A DNA stretch of 10,760 nt from Candidatus Zixiibacteriota bacterium (GTDB lineage Bacteria > Zixibacteria > MSB-5A5 > GN15 > FEB-12): the NCBI GenBank assembly GCA_016213305.1, contig JACRAV010000362.1:1-10760 (forward strand). Direction: 5' to 3'. Positions 1 through 7,074 of this stretch are shown here, in pieces (the first letter of the stretch is position 1; every line of letters begins with the position of its first letter). The notes below the pieces were generated by a model. The model ran no database searches. It was given only the letters and a program-made list of their open reading frames with translations, and was not told where the DNA came from. The translations under genes and the position numbers were made by a program.

Positions 1-868
1 GGTGTGGGGCCGACTGCAGTTCAGGTAGCAATCTGTCAAGTTCCTCGCGGGTCGGCGGCTTGCCGTGCCATCCGACCTGATCTTCCATGAATGACACCCC
101 ATTGCCCTTGGTGGTGCGGCAGATCACAACCACAGGCAGGCCGGTATCGTTCCGATTGCGCGCCCAGTCAAGCTTATCAACAAGCGATGAGAGGTCGTGA
201 CCGTCTGTTTGCAGAACATGCCAGCCGAAGGCCTGATATTTGGCGTCGAGCGGATCGATAGTCATCACCTCCGATACCGGACCGTCGATCTGCAGACGAT
301 TCTTGTCAACGATCAGAATGAGATTGTCCAACCGATGGTGGGCGGCGGACATGACCGCCTCCCAGAGCGATCCTTCCTGATGTTCGCCGTCGCTGGTAAT
401 CGCGAAAATCCGATGCCCTTTGCCGTCGAGTTTGGCCGCAAGGGCCATACCGACTGCAATTGATACCCCCTGTCCCAGCGAACCGGTGGAAACCTCGACT
501 CCCGGCAGGTCGAGCCAGTGCGGATGCCCCTGGAAAGGCGAATCAATGGCCCGAAGTTTCATCAATTCGCGTTCGTCGAAATATCCGGAAACAGCCAGAG
601 ACACATATAGGGCCGGAGCTTTGTGGCCGGCCGACCAGATGATGCGGTCGCGGTCGGGCCATTGGGGGGCATCTGGATCGTGTCGGGCTACTTTCAGATA
701 GAGAGCCGCCGCAATATCCATGACGCTAAGGGTTCCGCCGGAATGGCCGGAGCCGGCGGCACACAGAGCGATTTCGTTGAGCGCCCGCATACGGGCGGCT
801 ATAGCAACCAGATCGCCCTCCGAGTACTCTCTGGAGATATTCCCGGTACGGCTGTCGATCAGGGGCAT
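1..868 (-). CDS. Transketolase, N-terminal (thiamine diphosphate-binding) part; 3' end beyond the left edge
   Basis: Transketolase transfers two-carbon ketol units between sugar phosphates in the pentose phosphate pathway, in the cytoplasm, using thiamine diphosphate. I translated this frame by hand: it is open from an ATG at 866-868 to the window edge, 289 codons without a stop. Visible family motifs are GSGHSGGTLS near residue 40 (substrate and cofactor loop), a SLGQG motif near 120, SDGEHQEGSLWEA near 150 (the GDGE-type diphosphate and magnesium motif), IVDKNRLQIDG near 180, FGWHVLQTDGHD near 210, and KGNGVSFMED followed by a WHGKPP segment near 265. The ending resembles the N-terminal subunit of two-gene (split) transketolases, normally about 270-290 residues, so the stop probably lies just past the edge with a C-terminal subunit gene next. 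This is inference. The ATG is 4 bases after the coaE stop and has no clear Shine-Dalgarno, suggesting coupled translation. Confidence 0.93.
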   Translation of the reverse strand, partial: MPLIDSRTGNISREYSEGDLVAIAARMRALNEIALCAAGSGHSGGTLSVMDIAAALYLKVARHDPDAPQWPDRDRIIWSAGHKAPALYVSLAVSGYFDERELMKLRAIDSPFQGHPHWLDLPGVEVSTGSLGQGVSIAVGMALAAKLDGKGHRIFAITSDGEHQEGSLWEAVMSAAHHRLDNLILIVDKNRLQIDGPVSEVMTIDPLDAKYQAFGWHVLQTDGHDLSSLVDKLDWARNRNDTGLPVVVICRTTKGNGVSFMEDQVGWHGKPPTREELDRLLPELQSAPH

Positions 869-872
869 GGGA

Positions 873-1463
873 TCAGGAGGATTGCTGAAGCCGGCGCCAG
901 ACGGCGATGACCTGTTTTCGAAGGGCCGCCCGGGTGGTGGTGTTGGTCACGACATAATCGGCCCGGCTCAGAAATTCGCTTTGGTCGGCCTGGAGCTTCA
1001 TCCGGCGAAGGATATCGGCTCTCTTGAAACCTTTCGCCGTCATACGGGCCAGACGTGTCCTGGCGGGCGCTTGAACGACCACCACGCAGTCAACCCTGCG
1101 GTCGAGCTTCCACTCCAGAAGGAGAGCGGCGTCAATAACGACTGTCTTTCGCGTCTTTACGTACACATGGGTTTGGCGGCGCAATTCCTCAAGCAGGAGC
1201 GGATGAACGATTTTGTTCAATGTTTCGCGCGTCGATTGGTTCTTGAATGCGGCCTTTGCGACGGCGCCGCGGTCAACTTTCCCCCGCTTGTTCAGGACTC
1301 GTGTCCCGAAGGCGCGCACCAGTTGCCGGCGAACGGCGGCGTTGTCTTCCAGCACCCGGCGGCCAATCACATCGGCAGAAATGACCATTGAGCCAAGCTC
1401 GGCAAATAGGTCGGCGACCGACGATTTACCCGCGCCGATTTGTCCGGTCAGACCGATGAGCAT
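873..1463 (-). CDS. coaE: Dephospho-CoA kinase
   Basis: This cytoplasmic enzyme phosphorylates the 3'-hydroxyl of dephospho-CoA with ATP, the last step of coenzyme A synthesis. From the ATG at 1463 the protein is 196 residues, a normal family length. It shows the P-loop GQIGAGKS at residues 7-14, an ISADVIGRRV segment near 29-38, NKIVHPLLLEE near 83-93, the DAALLLEW strand near 111-118, and the lid and base-binding region RRMKLQADQ then ADYVVTN near 153-173. An in-frame TTG at 1472 would add three residues. I prefer the ATG because family members start immediately before the IGLTG strand, and neither start has a clear Shine-Dalgarno. The usual D-A-D of the second motif reads S-A-D here; the second Asp is kept. 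The gene follows the barrel gene by about 50 bases and ends 4 bases before the transketolase start. Confidence 0.93.
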   Translation of the reverse strand: MLIGLTGQIGAGKSSVADLFAELGSMVISADVIGRRVLEDNAAVRRQLVRAFGTRVLNKRGKVDRGAVAKAAFKNQSTRETLNKIVHPLLLEELRRQTHVYVKTRKTVVIDAALLLEWKLDRRVDCVVVVQAPARTRLARMTAKGFKRADILRRMKLQADQSEFLSRADYVVTNTTTRAALRKQVIAVWRRLQQSS

Positions 1464-1511
1464 AACCGGCAATTAAGACGAATCAGACTATTAGCGCAAG
1501 AACCTATAGAA

Positions 1512-2144
1512 TCAGAGTCCCACGCGGGTCTGGATCACCAGCGTTGCCGGGTTAAATAGGTCATCAGGGAACAGCCAGGGGTAATCGCCGGCCGGCAAAG
1601 GCGAGAAGTTTGGTCTTCGGGTGTGGTTGAACACCAGACGCAATCCAAGGTCCAGGGCCACGTTCGAATTCAGACGATAGGCCACCCCTCCAGCGAGAGC
1701 GATCCCATCCTTTTTTTCAGTTGACCATATACGACCGACCACGGTGTTCGAATCCGTGCTATAAATGACCGTCTGACCATGGTACCAGGACCGATCAAGC
1801 TCGAAACTACCGAAGGCGCAAAGGCGGGCGTGCCGGGCTTGTATCCTCAGCCCATATGCGAACGACGTGGTGGTCAGGCGGGTGACAAAATACGGGTCGT
1901 GTTTCGGCTGGTACGAGAGTCTTGCCTGGACCGTCAGAACCGGAAGGACCCAGACCGACAGGCCAACATCGGCACCGGGGGTCTTTCCGGTTTCCGCGTG
2001 GTCAAACCGCCAACCAACACCCAGGGCCGCTTGAATGATCGGCTCTCGAACACGCGGTTTGAGATCGGTCTTCTCATCCGTCCATTGCGCCAGAGCGGTT
2101 GTTGCCACGAGCGGCATCAACAGGGCGATCAGAATAATTCGCAT
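1512..2144 (-). CDS. Exported protein, probable small outer-membrane beta-barrel, unknown function
   Basis: I do not recognise a named family. The ATG at 2144 gives 210 residues beginning with a clean signal peptide: Arg2, a hydrophobic core at residues 3-16, and an ALA|Q cleavage site after residue 19. The mature part has many short strands with alternating hydrophobic and polar residues and Gly or aromatic turns (examples near residues 40-50, 60-85, 90-115 and 145-170), and ends in a strand-like VIQTRVGL. This suggests a beta-barrel of about eight strands, as in OmpA- or OmpW-like folds. An in-frame TTG at 2171 would add nine residues before the signal peptide and is less likely; the purine-rich stretch before the ATG (2147-2155) supports the shorter form. 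It sits 39 bases after polA and 48 before coaE, in line with co-transcription. No catalytic motif is visible. Confidence 0.75.
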   Translation of the reverse strand: MRIILIALLMPLVATTALAQWTDEKTDLKPRVREPIIQAALGVGWRFDHAETGKTPGADVGLSVWVLPVLTVQARLSYQPKHDPYFVTRLTTTSFAYGLRIQARHARLCAFGSFELDRSWYHGQTVIYSTDSNTVVGRIWSTEKKDGIALAGGVAYRLNSNVALDLGLRLVFNHTRRPNFSPLPAGDYPWLFPDDLFNPATLVIQTRVGL

Positions 2145-2146
2145 GA

Positions 2147-2155
2147 CCCCTTCCC
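2147..2155 (-). promoter_or_regulatory. Probable ribosome binding site of the barrel-like gene
   Basis: The minus strand reads GGGAAGGGG just before the ATG at 2144, with two to four bases between, depending on which part pairs. The spacing is short, but it supports the ATG that begins directly at the signal peptide instead of the TTG at 2171. Confidence 0.5.
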
Positions 2156-2183
2156 GGTTTGGCTGGCTCAAGGCCGGAGAACT

Positions 2184-4892
2184 CTACTTCGCCTCCAGCC
2201 AGTTCTCACCCACGCCCATATCCGCCACCAGCGGGACTTTGAGCTTGATGACTTTCTCCATCCCGTCCTTTACAATCCGGCGGACGTCGTCGAGTTCCTG
2301 TTTATAGACGTCGAAGACCAGCTCGTCGTGCACCTGAAGAACCATCCGGGTGCGAAATCCTTCAAGCTTTCCGTGAATCTGGATCATCGCCTTCTTGATG
2401 ATGTCGGCGGCCGTCCCCTGGATGGGAGTGTTGATGGCCGTCCGCTCGGCGAATTGCTGGACATTGAAGTTACGGTCGTTTATTTCGGGCAAGTACCGTC
2501 TTCTATTGAACAGGGTGGTCACATACCCGTTGTCGCGGGCGAACTGCTTGGTCGTTTCTATATACGTACGGATCCCCGGATAGCGATTGAAGTAGGTATC
2601 GATAAACTCTTTGGCTTCTGAGACGCTCATGCCGGTCTGCTGGGATAAGCCATAGGCCGAAACGCCGTAGATGATCGCAAAATTGGCGGTCTTGGCCACC
2701 CGGCGCATATCACCAGTCACTTTGTCGAGTCCAACCCCATACACTTCGGCGGCAGTGCGGACATGGATATCTTCACCGTTCTTGAAGGCCGTGATCAGCA
2801 CCTCATCCGAGGCGTAATGAGCCAGAATCCGCAGTTCGATCTGGGAATAATCGGCCGCCAGCAGAACGTAATCGCCGTCTCGCGGGATGAATGCTTTGCG
2901 GATCTGCCTCCCCTCTTCGGTCCGTACCGGGATATTCTGCAGGTTTGGATCGGTGGAGGAAAGCCGGCCTGTGGCGGCGATGGTTTGATTAAACGACGTA
3001 TGCACCCGCCCGGTTTTCGGATTGATCAGTTCGGGGAGGGCATCGATGTAGGTCGATGTGAGCTTGGTCAGCTGGCGATAATCGAGGATCAATTGGGGAA
3101 AGGGATGAATCCGGGCCAGTTCTTCGAGCACGCCGACATCGGTCGAGAATCCGGTTTTCTTGGTCGTCTTCCCCTTGGTCGGCAGTTGAAGTTTCTCGAA
3201 AAGAATGTGCGACAACTGCTGGGTGGAGTTGATGTTGAACTCCATGCCGGCGGCGGCATATATCTCCTTGCGGATGCCCGCCAGTTTGGATTCCATCTCG
3301 CGGGAAAGTACTTCCAGAAAGTCGCCGTCAATCCTTACGCCGGCTTCTTCCATCTTTGCCAGCACTTTCACCAGGGGGAGTTCGATGTTGTAATACAGGT
3401 CGTTGAGTTTGAGGTTGTCGATCTCCGGCGCCAGTTTGCCGCGAAGCCGATAGGTGTAGTCGGCATCCTCGGCGGCATAGAACGCCGCCTTATCCACCGG
3501 CACCGTATCAAAAGTCCGCTGATTCTTGCCGCTACCGATAAGATCGGTGATCGGTTGCATGGTGTATGTGAAATAGCGGAGGGCCAGGGCATTCAAATTG
3601 TGCTGGCGGCCGGAGGGATCGATCACGTAGGAAGCAATCATCGTGTCGAACGAGAGCGGCGCCATGTCGATGCCGTACCGGTGGAGGACCTGCCAGTCAT
3701 ACTTCATATTCTGGCCGATCTTCTGGACTCTGGCGTCTTCAAGGAGCGGCTTGACGATAGCCAGAGCTTCATCAATGGGCAGACATTGTAGGCGATCAAC
3801 CGAATGCCCAACCGGCAGGTAGAACGCTTCGCCCGCGAGGTCGCACAGAGAAATTCCCACCAGTTCGGCGGTCAGGGGATTGGTCGAGGTGGTCTCCGTA
3901 TCGACGGCAATTTCCTTTTTCGCGGCGAACTCCATGACCAGCTTCTTCAGGTGATCCAGAGAGGTGACCGCCCAATATTTGGCCTTGGCCGTCTCGGCTG
4001 GCTTCTCTTCGGCCGTTGAACCGGCGACCACCTGTTTAAGAAGCGACCCGAATTCCATCTCGGTGAACAGCTTGGTGGTAGCCGCGGCATCCACCGGTCT
4101 GCGCGCCAGCGACTCAATGGTGGCTGAGACCGGGACCTCACTATGCAGAGTCACCAGCTCACGCGAAAGCTTTGCCATTTCAATATTTGCGGCAATCTTC
4201 TCGCGCACCCCTTTAGCCGATATTTTGTCAATTCCAGCCAGTACCTGGTCAAGCGTCCCGAACTGGTTCAAAAGCGAGTCGGCCGTTTTGGGACCGATTC
4301 CGGGCACACCGGGGACATTGTCCGAACTGTCCCCCATGAGCGCCAGTTTGTCAATCACCTGATCAGGGCGGACGCCGAATTTGGCCAAAACCTCGGCCGG
4401 CCCCATCGACTCCGGTTTGGAAAACTGGGAGATGTGGTAGATGCGGATATGGTCGGTAACCAGCTGGAAATAGTCTTTGTCGCCGGTCACACACCAGACG
4501 TCGAGTCCCTCTTTTTCCGCCTGCCGGGCGAGGGTGGCGATAATGTCGTCGGCCTCATATCCGGGTAGTTCTATTTCCGGAATGTTGAGCGCCTGGACCG
4601 CCTCGCGGATGCGCGGGAGCTGGGCCACCAGTTCATCCGGCATCTTGGCGCGATGAGACTTGTACTCGGCGTACATCTCGTGGCGAAAGGTCGGCTGTTT
4701 GCTGTCGAACGCCACCGCCAGGTAATCCGGCTGTTCCTCGCGGATGATCTTCCAGAGCGAATTGACAAAGCCAAAAGTGGCGGAGGTGTTCTCCCCCTTC
4801 GAGTTGATGAGCGGGTTGCGGATGAAGGCAAAGAAGGCCCGGTAGAACATGGCCGAGCCATCGACCAGGTATAGTGTCTTGCGCTTGCTCAT
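2184..4892 (-). CDS. polA: DNA polymerase I with 5' nuclease and intact 3'-5' proofreading domain
   Basis: DNA polymerase I fills repair gaps and replaces Okazaki primers. The protein is 902 residues, close to the E. coli length of 928, and all three domains are present. The 5' nuclease (about 1-290) has Asp11, Asp63, YEADD at 112-116, TGDKD at 136-140 and GDSSDNVPGVPGIG at 187-200. The 3'-5' exonuclease (about 305-490) keeps its metal ligands: Asp331 and Glu333 in VDTET, Asp399 in GQNMKYD, and Tyr472/Asp476 in YAAEDAD. The polymerase domain has TGRLSSTDPNLQNIP at 641-655, motif A with Asp681 in DYSQIELR, the O-helix with Arg731, Lys734, Phe738 and Tyr742, and motif C with His855-Asp856 in QVHDEL. 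Proofreading is therefore probably active, unlike in many family members where it has decayed. The start ATG overlaps the nadD stop (ATGA, 4889-4892) and lacks a Shine-Dalgarno, pointing to translational coupling. Confidence 0.98.
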   Translation of the reverse strand: MSKRKTLYLVDGSAMFYRAFFAFIRNPLINSKGENTSATFGFVNSLWKIIREEQPDYLAVAFDSKQPTFRHEMYAEYKSHRAKMPDELVAQLPRIREAVQALNIPEIELPGYEADDIIATLARQAEKEGLDVWCVTGDKDYFQLVTDHIRIYHISQFSKPESMGPAEVLAKFGVRPDQVIDKLALMGDSSDNVPGVPGIGPKTADSLLNQFGTLDQVLAGIDKISAKGVREKIAANIEMAKLSRELVTLHSEVPVSATIESLARRPVDAAATTKLFTEMEFGSLLKQVVAGSTAEEKPAETAKAKYWAVTSLDHLKKLVMEFAAKKEIAVDTETTSTNPLTAELVGISLCDLAGEAFYLPVGHSVDRLQCLPIDEALAIVKPLLEDARVQKIGQNMKYDWQVLHRYGIDMAPLSFDTMIASYVIDPSGRQHNLNALALRYFTYTMQPITDLIGSGKNQRTFDTVPVDKAAFYAAEDADYTYRLRGKLAPEIDNLKLNDLYYNIELPLVKVLAKMEEAGVRIDGDFLEVLSREMESKLAGIRKEIYAAAGMEFNINSTQQLSHILFEKLQLPTKGKTTKKTGFSTDVGVLEELARIHPFPQLILDYRQLTKLTSTYIDALPELINPKTGRVHTSFNQTIAATGRLSSTDPNLQNIPVRTEEGRQIRKAFIPRDGDYVLLAADYSQIELRILAHYASDEVLITAFKNGEDIHVRTAAEVYGVGLDKVTGDMRRVAKTANFAIIYGVSAYGLSQQTGMSVSEAKEFIDTYFNRYPGIRTYIETTKQFARDNGYVTTLFNRRRYLPEINDRNFNVQQFAERTAINTPIQGTAADIIKKAMIQIHGKLEGFRTRMVLQVHDELVFDVYKQELDDVRRIVKDGMEKVIKLKVPLVADMGVGENWLEAK

Positions 4893-5524
4893 TGGCGGTA
4901 GAGGCGGTGTTCGACAATATAGCGAGCCACGGCGGGGGGCACCAGTTCGTAAAACCGGTCGGTCGGAATTTGGGCGGCGGCCAGTTGCCGCACATTGGTT
5001 GCCGATATATCAACCAGACGGGACTCGACCCAGATTATTCGTTCTCCTGCTGAAATACTTGTGGGCGATTTCCCTGCAAAGCCGGGACGCTTCCCGATCA
5101 CAAGGATCGACTCGGCAAGTATTTCATCCGGGTGATACCAGGCATCGAAGGTGCCGGCATTGTCGGCGCCGACCATCAGGTACCATGAAACCTCCGGATG
5201 CCTGCGTTTGAGCGCCTGTATGGTGTGAATCGTGTACCCGGAAAGATTTTCGTCGCGTTCGATGGCGCAACATGAGAATGTTGGAAGGTGTTCGACCGCC
5301 AATTCGGTCATGGCACAACGGTTTTCAAACGAGGCCTGACACACGTTGTTGCGATGGGGTGGTCTGGCGGACGGCACGAACAGAACACCGGCGAGTTTCA
5401 GGGCGGACTGGATATCCTGCGCGAGGGCCAGGTGGCCATAGTGGATCGGATCAAACGCCCCGCCGAACAGTCCCCATGACTGTCCGGGTTCAGGAGTCGG
5501 CTTTTCCGGCTTGCGATTTATCAC
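4889..5524 (-). CDS. nadD: Nicotinate-nucleotide adenylyltransferase
   Basis: NadD joins AMP from ATP to nicotinate mononucleotide, giving deamido-NAD in NAD synthesis (cytoplasm). The 211-residue protein has the nucleotidyltransferase signature GGAFDPIHYGH at residues 21-31, PPHR at 55-58, SGYTIHT at 95-101, the GADN segment at 119-122, and ISATNVR at 173-179, which matches the family ISSTxIR motif. The start is a GTG at 5524. No in-frame ATG occurs between it and the first strand, and AAGGA at 5533-5537 lies 8 bases upstream, which supports this choice. The N-terminus therefore carries about 16 extra polar residues (Pro, Lys, Glu-rich) before the usual start of the fold. The first 35 bases overlap the 3' end of the BamD-like gene in another frame, and the stop overlaps the polA start. 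Confidence 0.95.
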   Translation of the reverse strand: MINRKPEKPTPEPGQSWGLFGGAFDPIHYGHLALAQDIQSALKLAGVLFVPSARPPHRNNVCQASFENRCAMTELAVEHLPTFSCCAIERDENLSGYTIHTIQALKRRHPEVSWYLMVGADNAGTFDAWYHPDEILAESILVIGKRPGFAGKSPTSISAGERIIWVESRLVDISATNVRQLAAAQIPTDRFYELVPPAVARYIVEHRLYRQ

Positions 5525-6422
5525 CGGAAAGGTCCTTCAATCTGGCGAGATACGCCTGGGCTTTCTTGTTCCGGGGATGATCGGGGAAGTCGGACACAAA
5601 AGCCTGAAATCTTTCGCGCGCCCGGTCAAAATCCCCCGCATCGAAGGCCGCAAGCCCGAACCGGTAGGCGGCCTCGGCCACCCGTTGATTTGCTTTGACA
5701 ACCCAAGGATGCTTGGGAAAGACCTTTGTAAAGACGGTGAACTTGTCGCGGGCCACGTCGAAATGGCCAAGCTTGAACTCATCCTCGGCGATCATGAAAG
5801 TGGCCCGGGGGCCGTAGTCGGTGTCGATGTAGTCGTCCACCACGCGCTGAAAATAGATGCCGGCCGCCTTATACGATTCAAGCCGCACATACACAATCGC
5901 GGCGTCATAGTACTTGCGCGCCAGGCGGGTCTTCCCCCGGAGGATGTACTCCCTGGCCGACGCGACCAGGGGCGATTCGGGGTGATCGGTCACAAAGTCA
6001 TCGAGTTGCTTCATGGCGGGATCAAGTTCGGTCTGGTCCAGCCCGAAGTTCTTGGGAGCCGATTCGTAGGCCGAGGCGGCCCTCATGAACTGGGACTCCT
6101 CGGCGAAGGGCGACGACGGATAGTTCACCAGCAGTCGGTTGAATTCGGCCGTGGCCAGTTGATACTCCCCATTGCGGTAATATGACATGCCCAGATAATA
6201 TTGGGCCGTATCCACGACCGGATCGCCGGCGTGACTATAGACCAGATTCTGAAAGATGAGAATCGACTGAAAGTACTTCTTCTTGTCGAACTTCTCTTTG
6301 CCCATGGCGAACAGTTCGGCCGAGGTCCGGTTGGCCAGCTTGGGCGCACCGCCGCAACCCGCCACAAAGATGGCCGCGATAACAAGGGCGGATACGACTC
6401 GTGCGGGATGGTAGAGGTTCAC
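5490..6422 (-). CDS. bamD: BamD-like outer-membrane assembly lipoprotein with TPR repeats
   Basis: BamD is a lipoprotein on the periplasmic face of the outer membrane and is part of the machine that folds barrel proteins. The 310-residue protein starts with a lipoprotein signal peptide: hydrophobic residues 9-21 and lipobox VAGC with the lipidated Cys at 23. TPR-type helical pairs follow, for example residues 35-63, 70-101 (QYYLGMSYYRNGEYQLA) and 105-150 (YPSSPFAEESQF with DDFVTDHP), then the BamD-typical LARKYYDAAIVYVRLESYKA stretch at 167-186 and the VVDDY region. It continues with further TPR units at about 205-295 (KLGHFDVARDKF, FDAGDFDRARERF), so it is longer than E. coli BamD (245 residues). 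The GTG start at 6422 shares GTGA with the preceding stop and has AAGGAG at 6434-6439, 11 bases away. A CpoB- or generic TPR lipoprotein is the main alternative. Confidence 0.87.
   Translation of the reverse strand: MNLYHPARVVSALVIAAIFVAGCGGAPKLANRTSAELFAMGKEKFDKKKYFQSILIFQNLVYSHAGDPVVDTAQYYLGMSYYRNGEYQLATAEFNRLLVNYPSSPFAEESQFMRAASAYESAPKNFGLDQTELDPAMKQLDDFVTDHPESPLVASAREYILRGKTRLARKYYDAAIVYVRLESYKAAGIYFQRVVDDYIDTDYGPRATFMIAEDEFKLGHFDVARDKFTVFTKVFPKHPWVVKANQRVAEAAYRFGLAAFDAGDFDRARERFQAFVSDFPDHPRNKKAQAYLARLKDLSGDKSQAGKADS
5533..5537 (-). promoter_or_regulatory. Shine-Dalgarno supporting the GTG start of nadD
   Basis: The minus strand reads AAGGA eight bases before the GTG at 5524. It lies inside the coding part of the BamD-like gene, and it favours the GTG over any later start, since no in-frame ATG follows before the nucleotidyltransferase motif. 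Confidence 0.65.
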
Positions 6423-7063
6423 GCTTTGTAGGTCTCCTTGAGCATTCGGTAGTTCGCGATTACTTTGTTGAGATAGTTGCTCGGCAGAGGTTGATTGGTT
6501 CTCATCATCTTGCGAAGCCGCGTCTCTCCAAGATTATAGGCCAAGAGCGCCTTCTTGATGTCTTTGAATTCGAGAAGTTTTTCAAACAAGTAGGCGGTCC
6601 CGAGTTTGACATTTGCTCCCGGCTGGTTGAGCGTGGAAAGCCCCTCCCAGTCCACTCCTGCCCGGGGCGCCACATCTTCTCCGGTAATCGGCGCCACCTG
6701 CATCAATCCGCGAGCGCCCTTCGGCGATACTTCATTGCGCTTAAAAGTCGATTCCGTCAGGATGATCGCCAGAATGAACATCGGGTCGTACTGGTACTTC
6801 TTGCTCTCGGAGTACACCACCTCGGTCAGTTCCCGTATCTCGTCGTCCTTGAAGCCGATTTGAAAATCGCCGATCGCCTTGAGAATCTGAAGTTTGTCTT
6901 CAAGTTCCGAGATTCGTCTCTGCTGAAACGCAATCTGCTGTTCCAGATTGTACTTGTCCATCACCAGGTAGGCCAGCACACATGACTGGGTCAGATAGAT
7001 CACCATCAGCAGGTATGCCATCGGTTTGGACAGGAAAATGCCGAGCTTTTCAAATTGTATCAT
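6419..7063 (-). CDS. Membrane-anchored lytic transglycosylase (SLT domain)
   Basis: Lytic transglycosylases cleave the MurNAc-GlcNAc bond of peptidoglycan with formation of 1,6-anhydro-MurNAc. The 214-residue protein has a short cytoplasmic N-terminus, one membrane segment at about 15-35 (PMAYLLMVIYL onward) without a signal-peptidase site, and a charged, probable coiled-coil helix at 38-64. The SLT lysozyme-like domain at about 72-205 has the catalytic Glu104 in LTEST, the GARGLMQ motif at 116-122, LNQPGANVKLGTAYL at 145-159 and AYNLG at 175-179. All usual Slt70-type motifs are present, so it is probably active in the periplasm while anchored in the inner membrane. The ATG at 7063 has a strong AGGAG six bases upstream that overlaps the rimO stop. 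Its stop overlaps the start of the BamD-like gene by four bases. Confidence 0.92.
   Translation of the reverse strand: MIQFEKLGIFLSKPMAYLLMVIYLTQSCVLAYLVMDKYNLEQQIAFQQRRISELEDKLQILKAIGDFQIGFKDDEIRELTEVVYSESKKYQYDPMFILAIILTESTFKRNEVSPKGARGLMQVAPITGEDVAPRAGVDWEGLSTLNQPGANVKLGTAYLFEKLLEFKDIKKALLAYNLGETRLRKMMRTNQPLPSNYLNKVIANYRMLKETYKA
6434..6439 (-). promoter_or_regulatory. Possible Shine-Dalgarno of the BamD-like gene
   Basis: The minus strand reads AAGGAG inside the last codons of the lytic transglycosylase gene, 11 bases before the GTG at 6422. The spacing is long, and the GTGA overlap with the upstream stop probably contributes to initiation. Confidence 0.45.
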
Positions 7064-7069
7064 GGCCCG

Positions 7070-7074
7070 CTCCT
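7070..7074 (-). promoter_or_regulatory. Shine-Dalgarno of the lytic transglycosylase gene
   Basis: The minus strand reads AGGAG six bases before the ATG at 7063. It overlaps the rimO stop codon (TAG, 7073-7075), so a ribosome finishing rimO covers this site. It is the clearest Shine-Dalgarno in the window and fixes the start of the gene. Confidence 0.8.

Noticed and set aside
1473..1511. Possible promoter ahead of coaE (TTGCGC and TCTTAA words on the minus strand)
   Set aside because: The spacing is only 15 bases and both words match the consensus poorly; it cannot be supported by eye.
2145..2183. Possible terminator between polA and the barrel gene, where GGCC and GGCTGG-like words recur
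   Set aside because: The words do not form a stable stem with a following T-run on the minus strand; a promoter is also not evident.
1779..2621. Plus-strand open frame of 280 codons spanning the barrel gene and the end of polA
   Set aside because: It crosses two minus-strand genes with good motifs or a signal peptide, and its product shows no domain. It is a shadow frame.
2763..3791. Long plus-strand open frame (342 codons) opposite polA
   Set aside because: It is antisense to the exonuclease and polymerase domains of a clearly intact polA, has no recognisable domain, and such frames are common opposite GC-rich genes.
5511..6185. Plus-strand open frame opposite the BamD-like gene, and similar ones at 720-1391 and 7508-8176
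   Set aside because: All lie antisense to genes with family motifs, with no ribosome binding site or domain features of their own.
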